64,000 nt of DNA from Adiantum capillus-veneris (lineage: Eukaryota; Streptophyta; Polypodiopsida; Polypodiales; Pteridaceae): assembly GCA_014529385.2 (NCBI GenBank), contig CM043964.1:5551997-5615996 (forward strand), read 5' to 3'. The notes under the pieces are model-generated. The model did no database searches. It was given only the letters and a program-made list of their open reading frames with translations, and was not told the DNA's origin. This document shows positions 10,690-20,169 of the stretch, piece after piece. The position numbers and the translations under genes were made by a program. The first letter of the stretch is position 1, and the number at the start of each line of letters is the position of its first letter.

Positions 10690-12226
10690 GGAGGAACAGG
10701 AGCTAACCTAGAAGGTACTCCAATCTACATTATGCTATATGTTGATGATGTCATTTTGATTTTAGAGTCACCAGAGGGCTTACAGAACCATTTGAGCGCC
10801 TTGGATGAGTTTTGTACACACAGAGAACTGACAGTGAACCTTGGGAAGACCAAGGTCTTGATCTTCCACGCCTCCAGATCAGTCCAGTGAGCAGCCACAT
10901 TCACAGCAGTAGGAGGACAAGTCGAGGTGGTCATCTCCTACATCTATCTGGGACTCACCTTCACTAGCAGTCAGGGACCCTTCTCCATGGCACAAGCCAC
11001 CACTAACAAACTCACCCAAGGATATGCAGCTTTGTGCATGCTAGAGCTGAGATGTCATCAGACACACTTTCAGAAGCCCCACACAAAGGGGTGGCTATTT
11101 GATACATTAGTCACCCCAGCCCTGATGTACGCAGCAGTAGTGTGGGCACCCTGGTTGACACCCAGGTTGACAGATAGCCAATGGACACAGATCGAGAGAC
11201 CACAGGTCTATATGATCTCACCCTTGTTTCAAGGCAAGCACACAATGCCACAAGACATCATCTGGGCAGGCTTGCTCCCCCCCCCCACCCCCAATGGTAG
11301 TGGAGGCACTCTTTTAGACGGTCTTCATTATCCAAAGAGAGAGAGCTCCCGGCTGAGACTCACACGGCAAGCTTTTGAGTCAACTATATAATAGCAGAGT
11401 CAGGGTATGACAGAGCATGGTACACATAGGTTAGAGTATGGTTCGGAACACATGGCCGTGATCTTGAGAGCTTGCCACATTTCTAGTATGACCCGGACAC
11501 ACCCCAGGTTCATCTCTCACGTAGTGAGAGAACATAGTGCTCAGGCAGGATCCCGGGCAACTATATACCAGACAAACTTGGATCACATCTCCCCTTCAGT
11601 GGAAGATGTCACACTACAAAGATCATTTCCTCACCATACATGAGAGACCGCGCTATATGGACACCTACATGCCACACAACTCACACGCGGTGATTGGTCA
11701 ACTCAGAGTATCATCACACAAACTAGAGATCGAGGTGGCGCGAGCTCATGACATTCCCAGGGAGGAGAGAGTATGTTGAGTATGCAGAGAGGAGGTGGAA
11801 AGGGAGGAGCATTTTGTTTGCAGATGCAGAGCTTATGATGATGTTAGCGGCAAATACGAGTCACTATTCAGAGGGCAGCCTACCCTCCGCGAGATCATGC
11901 ACTCTCGAGATCAGAGACAGTTGGAACGCTACCTGCTAGAGATACACAGGCACAGAGATACACTTCTACCGCCACCTACAAAGACACAAGTGGGAGTGGG
12001 GACAGTCACAGCTTATAGATTTTTTCCACAGGACCACACCCCTCCACTCCCAAATCCACCGAGGGGAGTGACTCTCCAGCAGGATGAGACGAGACGGGCT
12101 CGACGACGTCCACGTGTTACCGGATGCCAAGCCCCACGACTCCACCACAGACAGATCGAGGAGATCCAGACTCGAGAGCATCAAGCTGCTCAGGAGAGAC
12201 AAGCCCAGATAATGGCTCCCCCAGCT
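10690..12226 (+). pseudogene. LINE-like reverse transcriptase C-terminal remnant
   Basis: A broken plus-strand reading of a non-LTR retrotransposon pol. The first block contains the RT catalytic motif MLYVDDVILI and then LTVNLGKTKVLIF, the typical LINE palm motifs. The next frame (10927-11391) has YIYLGLTFTS and ALMYAAVVWAPW, as in LINE thumb and connection regions. A third frame (11795-12226) starts EEHFVCRCRAYDD, like the C-terminal Cys-rich segment of LINE ORF2, and runs into a basic tail. Frame changes near 10890, 11391 and 11790 show decay. Endonuclease and upstream RT are missing. It was later hit by the family B LTR at 12233. Confidence 0.65.
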
Positions 12227-12439
12227 ACATTATGTCACAAGCTCTTGACATGTCAAGCCACTGAAGAACGGAGCCAACCGGCACATCCCGGCCAAGGGAC
12301 CTAAACCCTAAGAAGCAGAAGCAACAGAAGAAGTTTCCACCAACTTATGAGACCCCGTCCGATGGGGCCTAAGTGACCTAGAGATTAAATAAAGTAGGAC
12401 CAGCACACACACATAGAGGCTCTTTTGCGTAGGATCTGA

Positions 12440-12537
12440 TGACGTGGCAGCAGTATGGAAGCTCCGAATTTTGCAATGACTGCTGACGTGGCAGCCTACA
12501 CTGATTTTCACATTTTGCGCTGACTGTGCTGACGTGG
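12440..12537 (+). promoter_or_regulatory. Three TGACGTGG (ACGT-core) motifs in family B LTR
   Basis: TGACGTGG occurs at 12440-12447, 12484-12491 and 12530-12537, spaced 44 and 46 bp, each followed by (C/A)AGC. ACGT-core elements of this type are known bZIP transcription factor sites in plants. Their function in this LTR is inferred. Confidence 0.5.
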
Positions 12538-12690
12538 AAGCCTATACGGATTTTTTCGTGATTTATGATGGGCAGTTTTTAGTTCCAATTTTTGGAACCG
12601 TATGCTTTTGAGTTTGAACTTTGAAAGCTTGTCATGTAACCGTTTTTCATGGCCAAGGGCTCATTTTCTGGCATGCTTCTACGTGAAGGT

Positions 12691-12937
12691 GCAGGAGATG
12701 GAGTACCGGCGTTATATTGAGTTCAAACAATATAAAGAAATACCGTTAGGGGCGCCAGCATTTGAGGCCAGTGTTGTCTTGGGATGGAACTTCGCCACTC
12801 TCGTCTCAAGTCGTGCATGCAGGAGATAGAGTACCGGCGTTATACTGAGTTCAAACAATATAAAGAAATAGTAAATACCGAAAGGAGTTCTCTCTTGGGG
12901 TGGAACTTCGCCACTCTCGTCTCGAGTCGTGCATCTC
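12691..12937 (+). repeat. 128-bp tandem duplication holding the LTR core promoter
   Basis: Two copies (12691-12818 and 12819-12937) of a unit starting GCAGGAGAT. Each contains the TATA-like CAATATAAAGAAATA and a GGAACTTCGCCACTC block. A related TATAAA, AAATACCG, GGGGCGCCAG module is present in the family D LTRs (39047 and 45014), so families B and D share a core promoter. Confidence 0.75.
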
Positions 12938-13025
12938 TTCTAGCTCAGTTGTTATTTGAAGTGCTTAAAGTTGTTCAGTCTGTTCTTTTCCGTTGGCACG
13001 TGGTGCCCGTCCCCATGACAACATT

Positions 13026-13920
13026 CATTCAAGCAGCCCTTGCTCCCGATCCTCCCATGTACCACATTTTACACCCCTCTATTAGCACGGGATGGAGCTA
13101 GCTAGCTTGATGATGCATCTGCATGGTTGTACTACCCTGAGACATGCCAAAATCCCTAGTACTAGAGCTCCATCCTCCCCCCCCCCAAAATAGATCCCAT
13201 CATACACCCGGGTTTTTTTCCTTTATTCTGTACGATTTTGGATTGTTGTCTTTTCCAATAGGATGGAAGACATACACAGATGTATACTTGATTTGTCTCA
13301 TAGGCCGACTTCGGCCTCACATAGACCTTAAAAATCTTTCTTTCTTTCTTCTTCTTCTTTCTTTCTTCCTCTCTTTCCCTCTCCCCCTTCCTGAGCCCTC
13401 CGAGGCCCTTTCTCATTCAATCGGCCACCAAAATCACACACATGGAAGTGTTCACTTGTAGAGAGCTAAGACATTTTTCTGCAAAGTGTGGTTTCAAGAA
13501 GGAAGACAAGAGTGCAGAAGAAGAAAAGCCACAAAGGGCAAGGCACAAGTAGAATAAGTGCCTCAAAAATATGTTTTCAAGAAATTGCTTTGTAGCTTTC
13601 TTTTTCAGTTAATTGAAAGACGATGTCAAGGGATAAGTATGCGAAAGGTGAGCCGGGAAGGCACCGGGCCCCTCGCTGTGAGAGGTGAGAGGAAAAGAGG
13701 TGCAGCAGACACAATTAACAAAAACAGAGCTCAAAACAAACAGTTCGCTTAATACCAATTAATTAACAGTATCCATGATTAATCAAACGTTAATGGAGGC
13801 TTTTATGCTCCTTACAAGGTGGAACCTGTCTTAATCGAGGTGCTAATCAAGACAATCATTACTGATCTGATTCGTTCCCTCCTGCTGCTTCAAGATTGAA
13901 AGAGAATCGATTTCCTTCCG
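13026..13920. other. Mostly non-coding; pyrimidine tract and possible gag scrap
   Basis: An almost pure pyrimidine run (TTTC/TTC/CTC) spans about 13337-13390. At about 13440-13550 the plus strand reads FTCRELRHFSAKCGFKKEDK, which resembles a damaged retrotransposon zinc knuckle, but it is too short to assign. Nothing else is supported. Confidence 0.35.
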
Positions 13921-14300
13921 CTTTGGCTATGGGAGCTTAATGACTCGAGCTTAGGCTTGGCTTGGATAGATTAAGCTTCAAATTAGGCTTAAGGATTAAG
14001 GTTTAGGCTTTGGATTCCGAGATTAGGCTTAGAGCTTGGATTCCGAGCTTAAGATTAGATGAGATCAAGAGCTTTCAAAGCTTAGCTTATGCTTGGCTAT
14101 GGCTTCCGAGATTAGGCTTAGGCTTTGGCTTAAGGGTTTAGAGATTAGGCTTAGAGCTTAAGAGATTAGAGAGCTTGAGATAAGATTCAAAGCTTGGCTT
14201 ATGAGGGATTAGGATTAGGAAAACTTGGCTTAGCTTGTGAGAGATTAGAGATTAGGCTTGAATAAAGAAGCTTATCAAAGATTAGCTTGGGCTATGGCTT
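13921..14300 (+). repeat. Degenerate TTAGGCTT-type low-complexity array
   Basis: About 380 bp made of irregular repeats of GATTAGGCTTAGAGCTT and CTTGGCTTATG variants with GATTCCGAG blocks interspersed. There is no fixed period, so it looks like a decayed or scrambled minisatellite. No coding potential. Confidence 0.7.
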
Positions 14301-14448
14301 ATGATCTCCAGGCTTTTCTTCCCCGGGAGAGAAAGCTCAATCAGAAGAGGCGATGGCCCAAATAAAATCACACGAGAGCCCCTCAAGAGAGCCTCTTTCC
14401 TTTTTATACCTTGCATGAGCTAACTTTCTTGCTAAAAGGGGGCTAGGC

Positions 14449-14474
14449 ACCCATTAGTGATGTCACTAATGGGT
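14449..14474. repeat. Perfect inverted repeat, 12-bp arms
   Basis: ACCCATTAGTGA, then a 2-base centre TG, then TCACTAATGGGT. It is followed immediately by a C-run and a Copia relic. It may be the closed end of a lost element or a cruciform-capable site; no function is shown. Confidence 0.75.
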
Positions 14475-14496
14475 ACCCCCCCGATGACGGGCAGGC

Positions 14497-14932
14497 GGAT
14501 TTGGACCGGCTCGGAATCTATCGCAACCGGCTCCGAATGCGTGCGCCATGGCTTCCTGGTCATTGTTCACTTCACAAGCTCTCTCATACGAGGCCTCCAC
14601 AGCCCATCGCGAGTGGCACTTTACACCTTGGCTTGTTTTATTCCAAGGGGGGATCATTGCCGCCAGACTTACATGCTTTTTCGGACTCAGATTGGGCTGG
14701 TTGTTTTGACACGCGAGTGTCCACAAGTGGTTTTTGTTTCATGCTTGGCAGTTCATGTATATCATGATTGAGCAAGAAGCTTCATACTATGGCCACTTCG
14801 AGTTGTGAGGATGAGTACAGGGCAGTCTTCACAGCTACGGTTGAGTGTGTATGGCTCAGACGCCTTATGGTTGATTTAGGTTTTGGAGAAGACACTGCCA
14901 ACACTATCTACATTGACAGTCTTTTCCCCTCC
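14497..14932 (+). pseudogene. Copia RNase H relic
   Basis: A plus-strand fragment of Copia pol. AFSDSDWAGCFDTRVSTSG carries the RNase H block with its first Asp, then GFCFMLGSSCIS, a stop, and LSKKLHTMATSSCEDEYRAV with the Glu. It ends TIYIDS, where the next Asp block should begin. The family block after it is replaced by unrelated sequence. A TGA at about 14766-14768 sits where Trp is normal. No LTR or TSD was found, so this is an old fragment. Confidence 0.7.
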
Positions 14933-15017
14933 ACGCCGTCGGCTCTGCTGCACGACGCCATGCCTTTCTTTTCTTTCCTTTGCTTACACACCTTTTTCCC
15001 TTATTAAACCCCAATTG

Positions 15018-15110
15018 GACGGGCGGCCTCATTCTTTAAAGCTTTGGGCGGCCATTTATTTAAAGCTTCTTGGGCGGCCGGGTGTTTAAAGTTTTGGGCG
15101 GCCGAAGCCA
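15018..15110 (+). repeat. Short tandem repeat with GGGCGGCC core
   Basis: Four GGGCGGCC cores separated by TTTAAAGCTT-type spacers (unit about 22-26 bp). The array is GC-rich between AT-rich flanks. Function unknown. Confidence 0.7.
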
Positions 15111-15639
15111 TTGTGAGGGCACCTCCTTTGGCATACATGGCGGCTAAAGCATCCACAAGCACAACATCTTTCTTCAGCAGCCCCCGTCAAGCAACCTCAT
15201 CATGAAATCTGCTGCCCGTATCTGAAAAGACCGACGCACTATTGATAGTGAGCACTTCAGGCCCGTACATTCATTTCAATTCTGTCACCTTAGCTGCAGT
15301 TGTCCAATCCGGTACGGATCTGCAATCGACTTGAACTTTAAACTGCCATAACTTCTTCACAGTAGCTCCAATCGACGAGCTGTAAAGACAGGCACGTATA
15401 GCCCTTCAAGTACTTCAACTCTGATTAATAAAATCCCAACTATGACCACTTCAAGCATACTCATTGTGTAGCATTACCAAGACATCTTTTGGCCCTTAGA
15501 GCCCCATCTGGTACACTTTTAGTTTGAAAATTGGCTTGTTAGCAAGCCCTTATAACTGCCGAATAATCATGCAGGATTCAAATACACCTGATTGGCATTC
15601 CTTTGCTCATTTTCTTGTCATGGGAGCGGAGCATCACGA

Positions 15640-15858
15640 CAATGAGTGTTGAAAAGATTGAGACATTCGAATCGTACAAGTGGAGAAATCAAGTGGTTTG
15701 CAAGGACTTTTTTCAAAACGTACAGATCAGAAGTAGATAACGAGTATTTACTGGTGAGAGGGATAGATGCTGAATCAAAAGTGGTTAAAGAGCATCGTCT
15801 GTTGCTGAAAGCCAAAGGTGGAAGACAAAGAATGACCATCACAATCTCAAAAGCTTAA
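15640..15858 (+). pseudogene. Unidentified short coding-like segment
   Basis: Two overlapping plus-strand frames look coding in turn. The first reads MSVEKIETFESYKWRNQV up to about 15715. The second reads EVDNEYLLVRGIDAES and continues to a stop at 15856-15858. Together they resemble a single protein segment broken by a frameshift. I do not recognise the family. It lies 0.1 kb beyond the F-box gene stop, on the opposite strand. It could equally be chance. Confidence 0.25.
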
Positions 15859-15966
15859 GGTGTATGATAAACTTAATCCCTGGATTTGCAAAATCTACCT
15901 ACGTACGTGTGTTTGGAAATGTAAGTCATGATTATTCTAGCTCGAGCTCAAGTAGTCAGGGATTAT

Positions 15967-16347
15967 TTATTTAACCATCAGCCCCTCTTGCCAGAAAACA
16001 TCCCCATGAAATTTGAGCAAAAGAGGTTCAATGTTGTGCGAGTGCTGCATGAATGTATTGGATTGGTGCTGTATGCTTGAATAACACCCATAACCTTCCA
16101 TGTCAAACTGTGAATCGTTTAACAAACTACAGTCTCTGAATAACCGAAGCTTCTGTAAGTACCTCAGACCTTGTAGGACAAACTCTGGAAAAAACGTTGC
16201 TTCCAATACCAGCAGGCACCTCAAACTTTTAATGGATTCAACTAGTGCTATGACTGACGGAGTTGCCACCTCTGTATTCGACCTTAGGTGTAGAGCCTCA
16301 ACAGAACCACCAATCAGTAGATACTCCAGATGCGGGCATGTAGTCCC
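15967..16347 (-). CDS. F-box/LRR protein, exon 3 (C-terminal)
   Basis: The last recognised exon of the host gene: 126 codons and a TAA stop. It begins right after a TTGGCAG acceptor, in frame 0 with exon 2. The translation GTTCPHLEYLLIGGSVEAL continues the leucine-rich repeats of exon 2, with LRR-like strands at LEYLLIGG, LRCLLVLE and LQKLRLFRDC. The tail from about residue 90 of the exon is less LRR-like. A possible alternative donor (GGAAG/GTTATG, about 16093) would remove it, and a further exon to the left cannot be excluded. Role: the substrate-binding end of an SCF-type ubiquitin ligase adaptor. Confidence 0.65.
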   Translation of the reverse strand, partial: GTTCPHLEYLLIGGSVEALHLRSNTEVATPSVIALVESIKSLRCLLVLEATFFPEFVLQGLRYLQKLRLFRDCSLLNDSQFDMEGYGCYSSIQHQSNTFMQHSHNIEPLLLKFHGDVFWQEGLMVK

Positions 16348-16428
16348 CTGCCAAATCAGAAGAGTTAGATCAGTTGACTACTAAATTTAACAATGTCCGT
16401 GACTACTAAAATCTCACAGCGTACTAAC
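16348..16428 (-). other. Intron 2 of the F-box gene (81 bp)
   Basis: Donor GTTAGT, pyrimidine-rich end TCTTCTGATTTGGCAG. Phase 0. A CTAAC-type branch candidate lies near the acceptor. Its short size contrasts sharply with intron 1. Confidence 0.7.
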
Positions 16429-16813
16429 CACAGCAAAAAGCTCATGGGCACCAAGATTCCCACAGTTATGCAATGCAAGAACAGTGATTCCAGCAATCCT
16501 ACTGGCAATATCATGCAGTTCCTTTCTGTGCAGAGTGTGTGGATCGGATCTGGGGCAAGAGAGATGGGCATCCACATATTTTGTAGGTTGAATTGTGTCT
16601 GGCACTGGAACTTCTGACAATGGTGCATATCTTGGAAGGTCCAGCCTATCAAGATGGCTTAAGAGAACACAATGGAGCTGTGACCCTTCAGCAGCAGCTG
16701 CAGCGAGGAGATTGCCAGCCGCAGCAGGACAAAGCCCAAAACACCTCTGAAGACTAAGGGCATGCGGACCCAACCTCACAGACACAGCCAATGCATCTGC
16801 TACAGCAGAAGTT
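16429..16813 (-). CDS. F-box/LRR protein, exon 2
   Basis: 385 bp. It starts after an ATTGCAG acceptor with one base that completes a Leu codon begun by the last two bases of exon 1 (57791-57792). The protein reads TSAVADALAVSVRLGPHALS, then LQRCFGLCPAAAGNLLAAAA, LHCVLLSHLDRLDLPRYAPL, and HDIASRIAGITVLALHNCGN, with LRR-type spacing of Leu and Asn/Cys residues. An Ala-rich patch (LLAAAAAEGSQ) is typical of F-box LRR proteins with cysteine-containing repeats. It has no start codon of its own and only makes sense joined to exon 1. The family is assigned by pattern, not by search. Confidence 0.75.
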
Positions 16814-18069
16814 CTGCAATAATTTAAATTGTAATCAAATAAAGACTATCAAACAAGAGTACATTGCAAAGGCAGAAAATCAGTAGTTACTTCAACTGTA
16901 TCCAGAGCCTTCATAGTTACATATAAAATTCCTTTGCAGAATCATAGCAAGTTCCATAGTTTTTTCATACGCATATGATTCGTCAAGCAGACAAATGTAA
17001 ACATGGAAGAATGATTGGAGTATGATTGAATTTCATACTATTAAGCCCAAAAAGATTGAGGTGACCATAATTTTTTGGATCCCATTGGTCTCAAGTCATT
17101 CCAAATTACTATGATTGAGAGTCTTTGTTTTGTGGGCCTTTGAAAGTTTGAAATCTAGGATTTGCATTGTGCACATGTGCTCTAGCCTCTTAAGTCGTAA
17201 CTTTTAGATTCTGACATGTAGGGGTTTTATGCTATGAAGTATTATTGTCTGAAGATAAAATAAATTCATGCATCTTGTCACATCACCCCCCCCCCCCCAA
17301 AAAAAAAAAAACCTTTACAACGTATGAAATCCAACATATGGTATTTTCTACGGGTCTAAAGCATACTTATTTCATACTTTCATACCTGTATGCATAGGCA
17401 ATGTGTTTGGAATATGAAAATAATATGTCAAACTTTCATTACAAGCTTCGACACTAAAATTGTAGGAATGAATATTGGATCTCAGAAGAGCGCTCTTAAC
17501 CATTGTGAGCAAGTCTTCTAAAGTACATTCACAAACTCAAACCAGAAGTTTCAATCATAGTCCTGAACAGTTCCTCTTTTCACTCTGAAGACTACAAAAT
17601 GTAACATGCCCCCAATTGACTGAGGACAGCAGAAGGTGCCAAGCCCTGAGCACAAAGGAGAAAGGAGACCAAAAAAAATACAAGATTGAAACAACAAAAA
17701 GGGGAAACTGGGAAGTGAAATGGTCATTTGAAGAATGTAGACTCGACCACTAAGAGGAAACGCTGTCATGTGCACATGGCTCTGTGTGCCACGTGGACAT
17801 GCTTCATCGACCTCCACAGCCAATTTCCCACCTATCCCTAGATAGGAGTGTCTAGAATCCTAGGAGAATTAGTACTAGCAATTTTGTGGGCCTGTTCCCA
17901 AGACCTACATGTCCGGATGAGTCCAATAGATTAGGTTTTCCAGTTTTGGAACCCTCTTGCATAAATGGTTTGTACAAGCGTATCGGATTCCCGGGTGGGA
18001 AGATGTTCAACGGTTTCACCCAAAAACTTTGCCTGACAAGTTTATTAATAAATCATTTCAAATGATTTG
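16814..18069. other. Intronic DNA, no transposon or RNA recognised
   Basis: Contains a C15-18/A12 homopolymer junction at about 17284-17312 and an AAATCATTT/AAATGATTT inverted repeat at 18051-18069. The rest is AT-rich unique-looking DNA. No ORF of interest. Confidence 0.4.
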
Positions 18070-18785
18070 TTTTTAATAACTATCTTCCAAGTTTGCCCTA
18101 CCTAAATTTTAAAAAATTATAAGCAATACTTTGCCCTATAAAGGGAGCAGATCAGCCAGCGTTTTGGGTCATAATCAGCCAGCACCAAAGATCAGCCCTA
18201 GCGTTTTGCATCCGCAACACTTGGCGTTTTGGCCCTTCACCGTGGACAAGCGGCGGATCAGCAAATCAGCTCAGCATTTTCAGTCTTCAGCCATTTCCTT
18301 CACCAGGAATGCTGTGGATCCGCCAAGGCTAACCTACCTGCTGCAACCCCGGTCCTTTGGCAACTCATTGAGCCTCTCCTAGGCCATTTCCTAGCCGCAT
18401 TAAGTACTCCCATTGATCTCCACCATTTGCTCCATCATCATCTGCGTTTTCATCCCTCAATCGTGGTGCTGCAGAACTGCGTTTTTGCAGCCAGCTTTCA
18501 ATCCTTGATTTCTCTCACATCGAGCGCAAATCAGCCCTAGATATACCCCTTGGTGACCATTAGCAACGCTAATCCCGGGAAAAAAAATTCTCTCGTGTTT
18601 TTGGTTGTGTTTGCAACCCTTTGATGATACTCCTCCCACTCTTGGAATAGCAGGCCTGCCATTGCACGTGGGACCGTGCACCTTGAGCGTCGGAAAATAG
18701 CAACCAATTGTATACCGGGTGTTGCATGTGGGGTGCGCCGACGAGGGGGTAGATAGTCTCCCAAGATTGGCCTATGCAGTGCGAC
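18070..18785 (+). repeat. Diverged family A LTR fragment
   Basis: TTTGCCCTACCTAAATTTT and a CTATAAAGGGAGC TATA-like site are followed by repeated CAGCGTTTT/GCGTTTTGG words to about 18540. This is the same layout as the promoter and R/U5 half of family A LTRs, but both termini are lost. The stretch 18541-18785 has no recognised content. Confidence 0.5.
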
Positions 18786-20150
18786 TGTCACGTGCACATC
18801 TAACCCTATGTGCATGTGGACAAGCTACTTCAGTTCCAGGGTTCAGGTCAACTTAGGAAGTGTTCTAGCACCTTTGTGAGCTTGTGCGTAGGCCAAATAT
18901 GTCCAGGCACTTAGAGTAGTTGCATATCCTCTAGTTGCACACAGCATGATCATCAGCATGACAGTCAGTACCCATCATGAGCATTTTACAATGCACAGAA
19001 CCCGTTTTTCCTATTTATCCATTTTTCACTTATTATTTAATAAGTGACTTTGTTGGGAAACTGGGTAGGGCAAATTTGCTAAGTGTCTATAAATAAAACC
19101 TAGCGATAGCACTTTCTGGCAGAAGAGGCAGCAGAAGGTCCAATGACTTGTAGTGCACCGGCAGGAGACTTAGTGTTTTCAGCCACAAGACAAGCCTGGC
19201 GTTTTTGGACTTCCCAGATCAGCCAGCATTTCCAGATCCCACCACTTGAAGCCTATAGATTGCAGATTGCCTAGTGTTTTGCAGTTTTCGACGACAGATC
19301 AGCCCCTAGCATCAGCGTTTTCAGTTTTCAGCACTTAGACACAGCACATGAGCCCCTAGCCTCACAGATCTCACCTATCTGCAGCAGATCCTCACCGTAC
19401 CGTCAGATCAACCAACGTTTTCAGATTCAGCCCGTTGTCCGCAGATTTCAGCATCTGCTTTTCAGCGCATCGTCGTCGCTATCTTATGCACTTAGGCACA
19501 ATACACACTCTACTTTATGTTAGTGGCTCACACAAGTGTATAGTTGTACACTTAGGGTTAGTAGCAGTTAGTGATGGGCTGTCGGCCACATGGCCATTAA
19601 ACCTAACAGTGCGCAGGCCATGCATGTCCAGGCACTTAGAGTAGTTGCATATCCTCTGGTTGCACACAGCATGATCATCAGCATGACAATCAGTAACCAT
19701 CATGAGCATTTTACATTGCACAGAACCCATTTTCCCTATTTATCCATTTTTCACTTATTATTAATAAGTGACTTTGTTGGGAGACTAGGTAGGGCAAATT
19801 TGCTAAGTGAATATAAAAGAAACCTGGTAATCACTCAGTAGAAGCAGAAGAAACCAAGAGAGCACAGGCAGACTCTGCAGCAGGCCCTCTGGCATTTCTC
19901 CTCAACAAGAAACTCAGCAAGCATTAGCGTTTTCTACAAGCATCTTCAGCCCTAGCGCCAGTCACTTCAGCAGCCAGCGTTTTCAAATCAGCCAACTAGC
20001 GTTTTATATAAGCCTGCATCAGCGTTTTCTAACAACCTGCAACAGCGTTTTCAACAGACTGTACCAGCCAGCCTCAGCGTTTTTCAGCAAGATATAGCAA
20101 CGTTTTCAGCCTCTGAAGTCAGCGCTTTCAACCACAATCATCAGTGTCGT
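18786..20150 (+). repeat. Two partial, overlapping family A LTRs
   Basis: Starts TGTCACGTGCACATC at 18786 (the same subtype as the LTR at 36903), with a CTATAAATAAAACC TATA site at about 19086. The central 200 bp (about 18890-19090: GCACTTAGAGTAGTTGCATA, GCACACAGCATGATCATCAG, the CACTTA hairpin, TATA) recur at about 19612-19815. So two LTRs are fused or one is internally duplicated. AGCGTTTT words crowd 19900-20110. The 3' end is cut at 20151 by an inverted LTR. Confidence 0.6.
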
Positions 20151-20169
20151 TGTTAGGTGCAACGGAATG
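20151..20169 (-). repeat. Inverted family A LTR, left piece
   Basis: The reverse complement of a family A LTR 3' end (CATTCCGTTGCACCTAACA on the minus strand). It continues at 28871 beyond the family C insertion; GAATG at 20165-20169 is the duplicated target. Confidence 0.75.

Larger units (their letters stand above)
12233..13020 (+). repeat. Solo LTR, family B (788 bp)
   Basis: Starts TGTCACAAGCTC and ends CCCATGACA. The 5-bp repeat ACATT lies at 12227-12231 and 13021-13025 (one extra A before the LTR on the left), consistent with a target-site duplication around a solo LTR produced by LTR-LTR recombination. The U3 sequence matches the split LTR at 47165-56613. The 3' end matches 45225-45294, where it is followed by a tRNA-Met primer site. 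A 128-bp tandem duplication lies at 12691-12937. Confidence 0.75.

Noticed and set aside
16365-16652. 95-residue minus-strand frame overlapping F-box exon 2
   Set aside because: It is a different frame of the same exon and reads through the intron donor; the LRR register fits the other frame.
18131-18540. Apparent small proteins in the AGCGTTTT-rich LTR fragment
   Set aside because: Open frames arise from the stop-poor repeat words; composition is repeat-driven.
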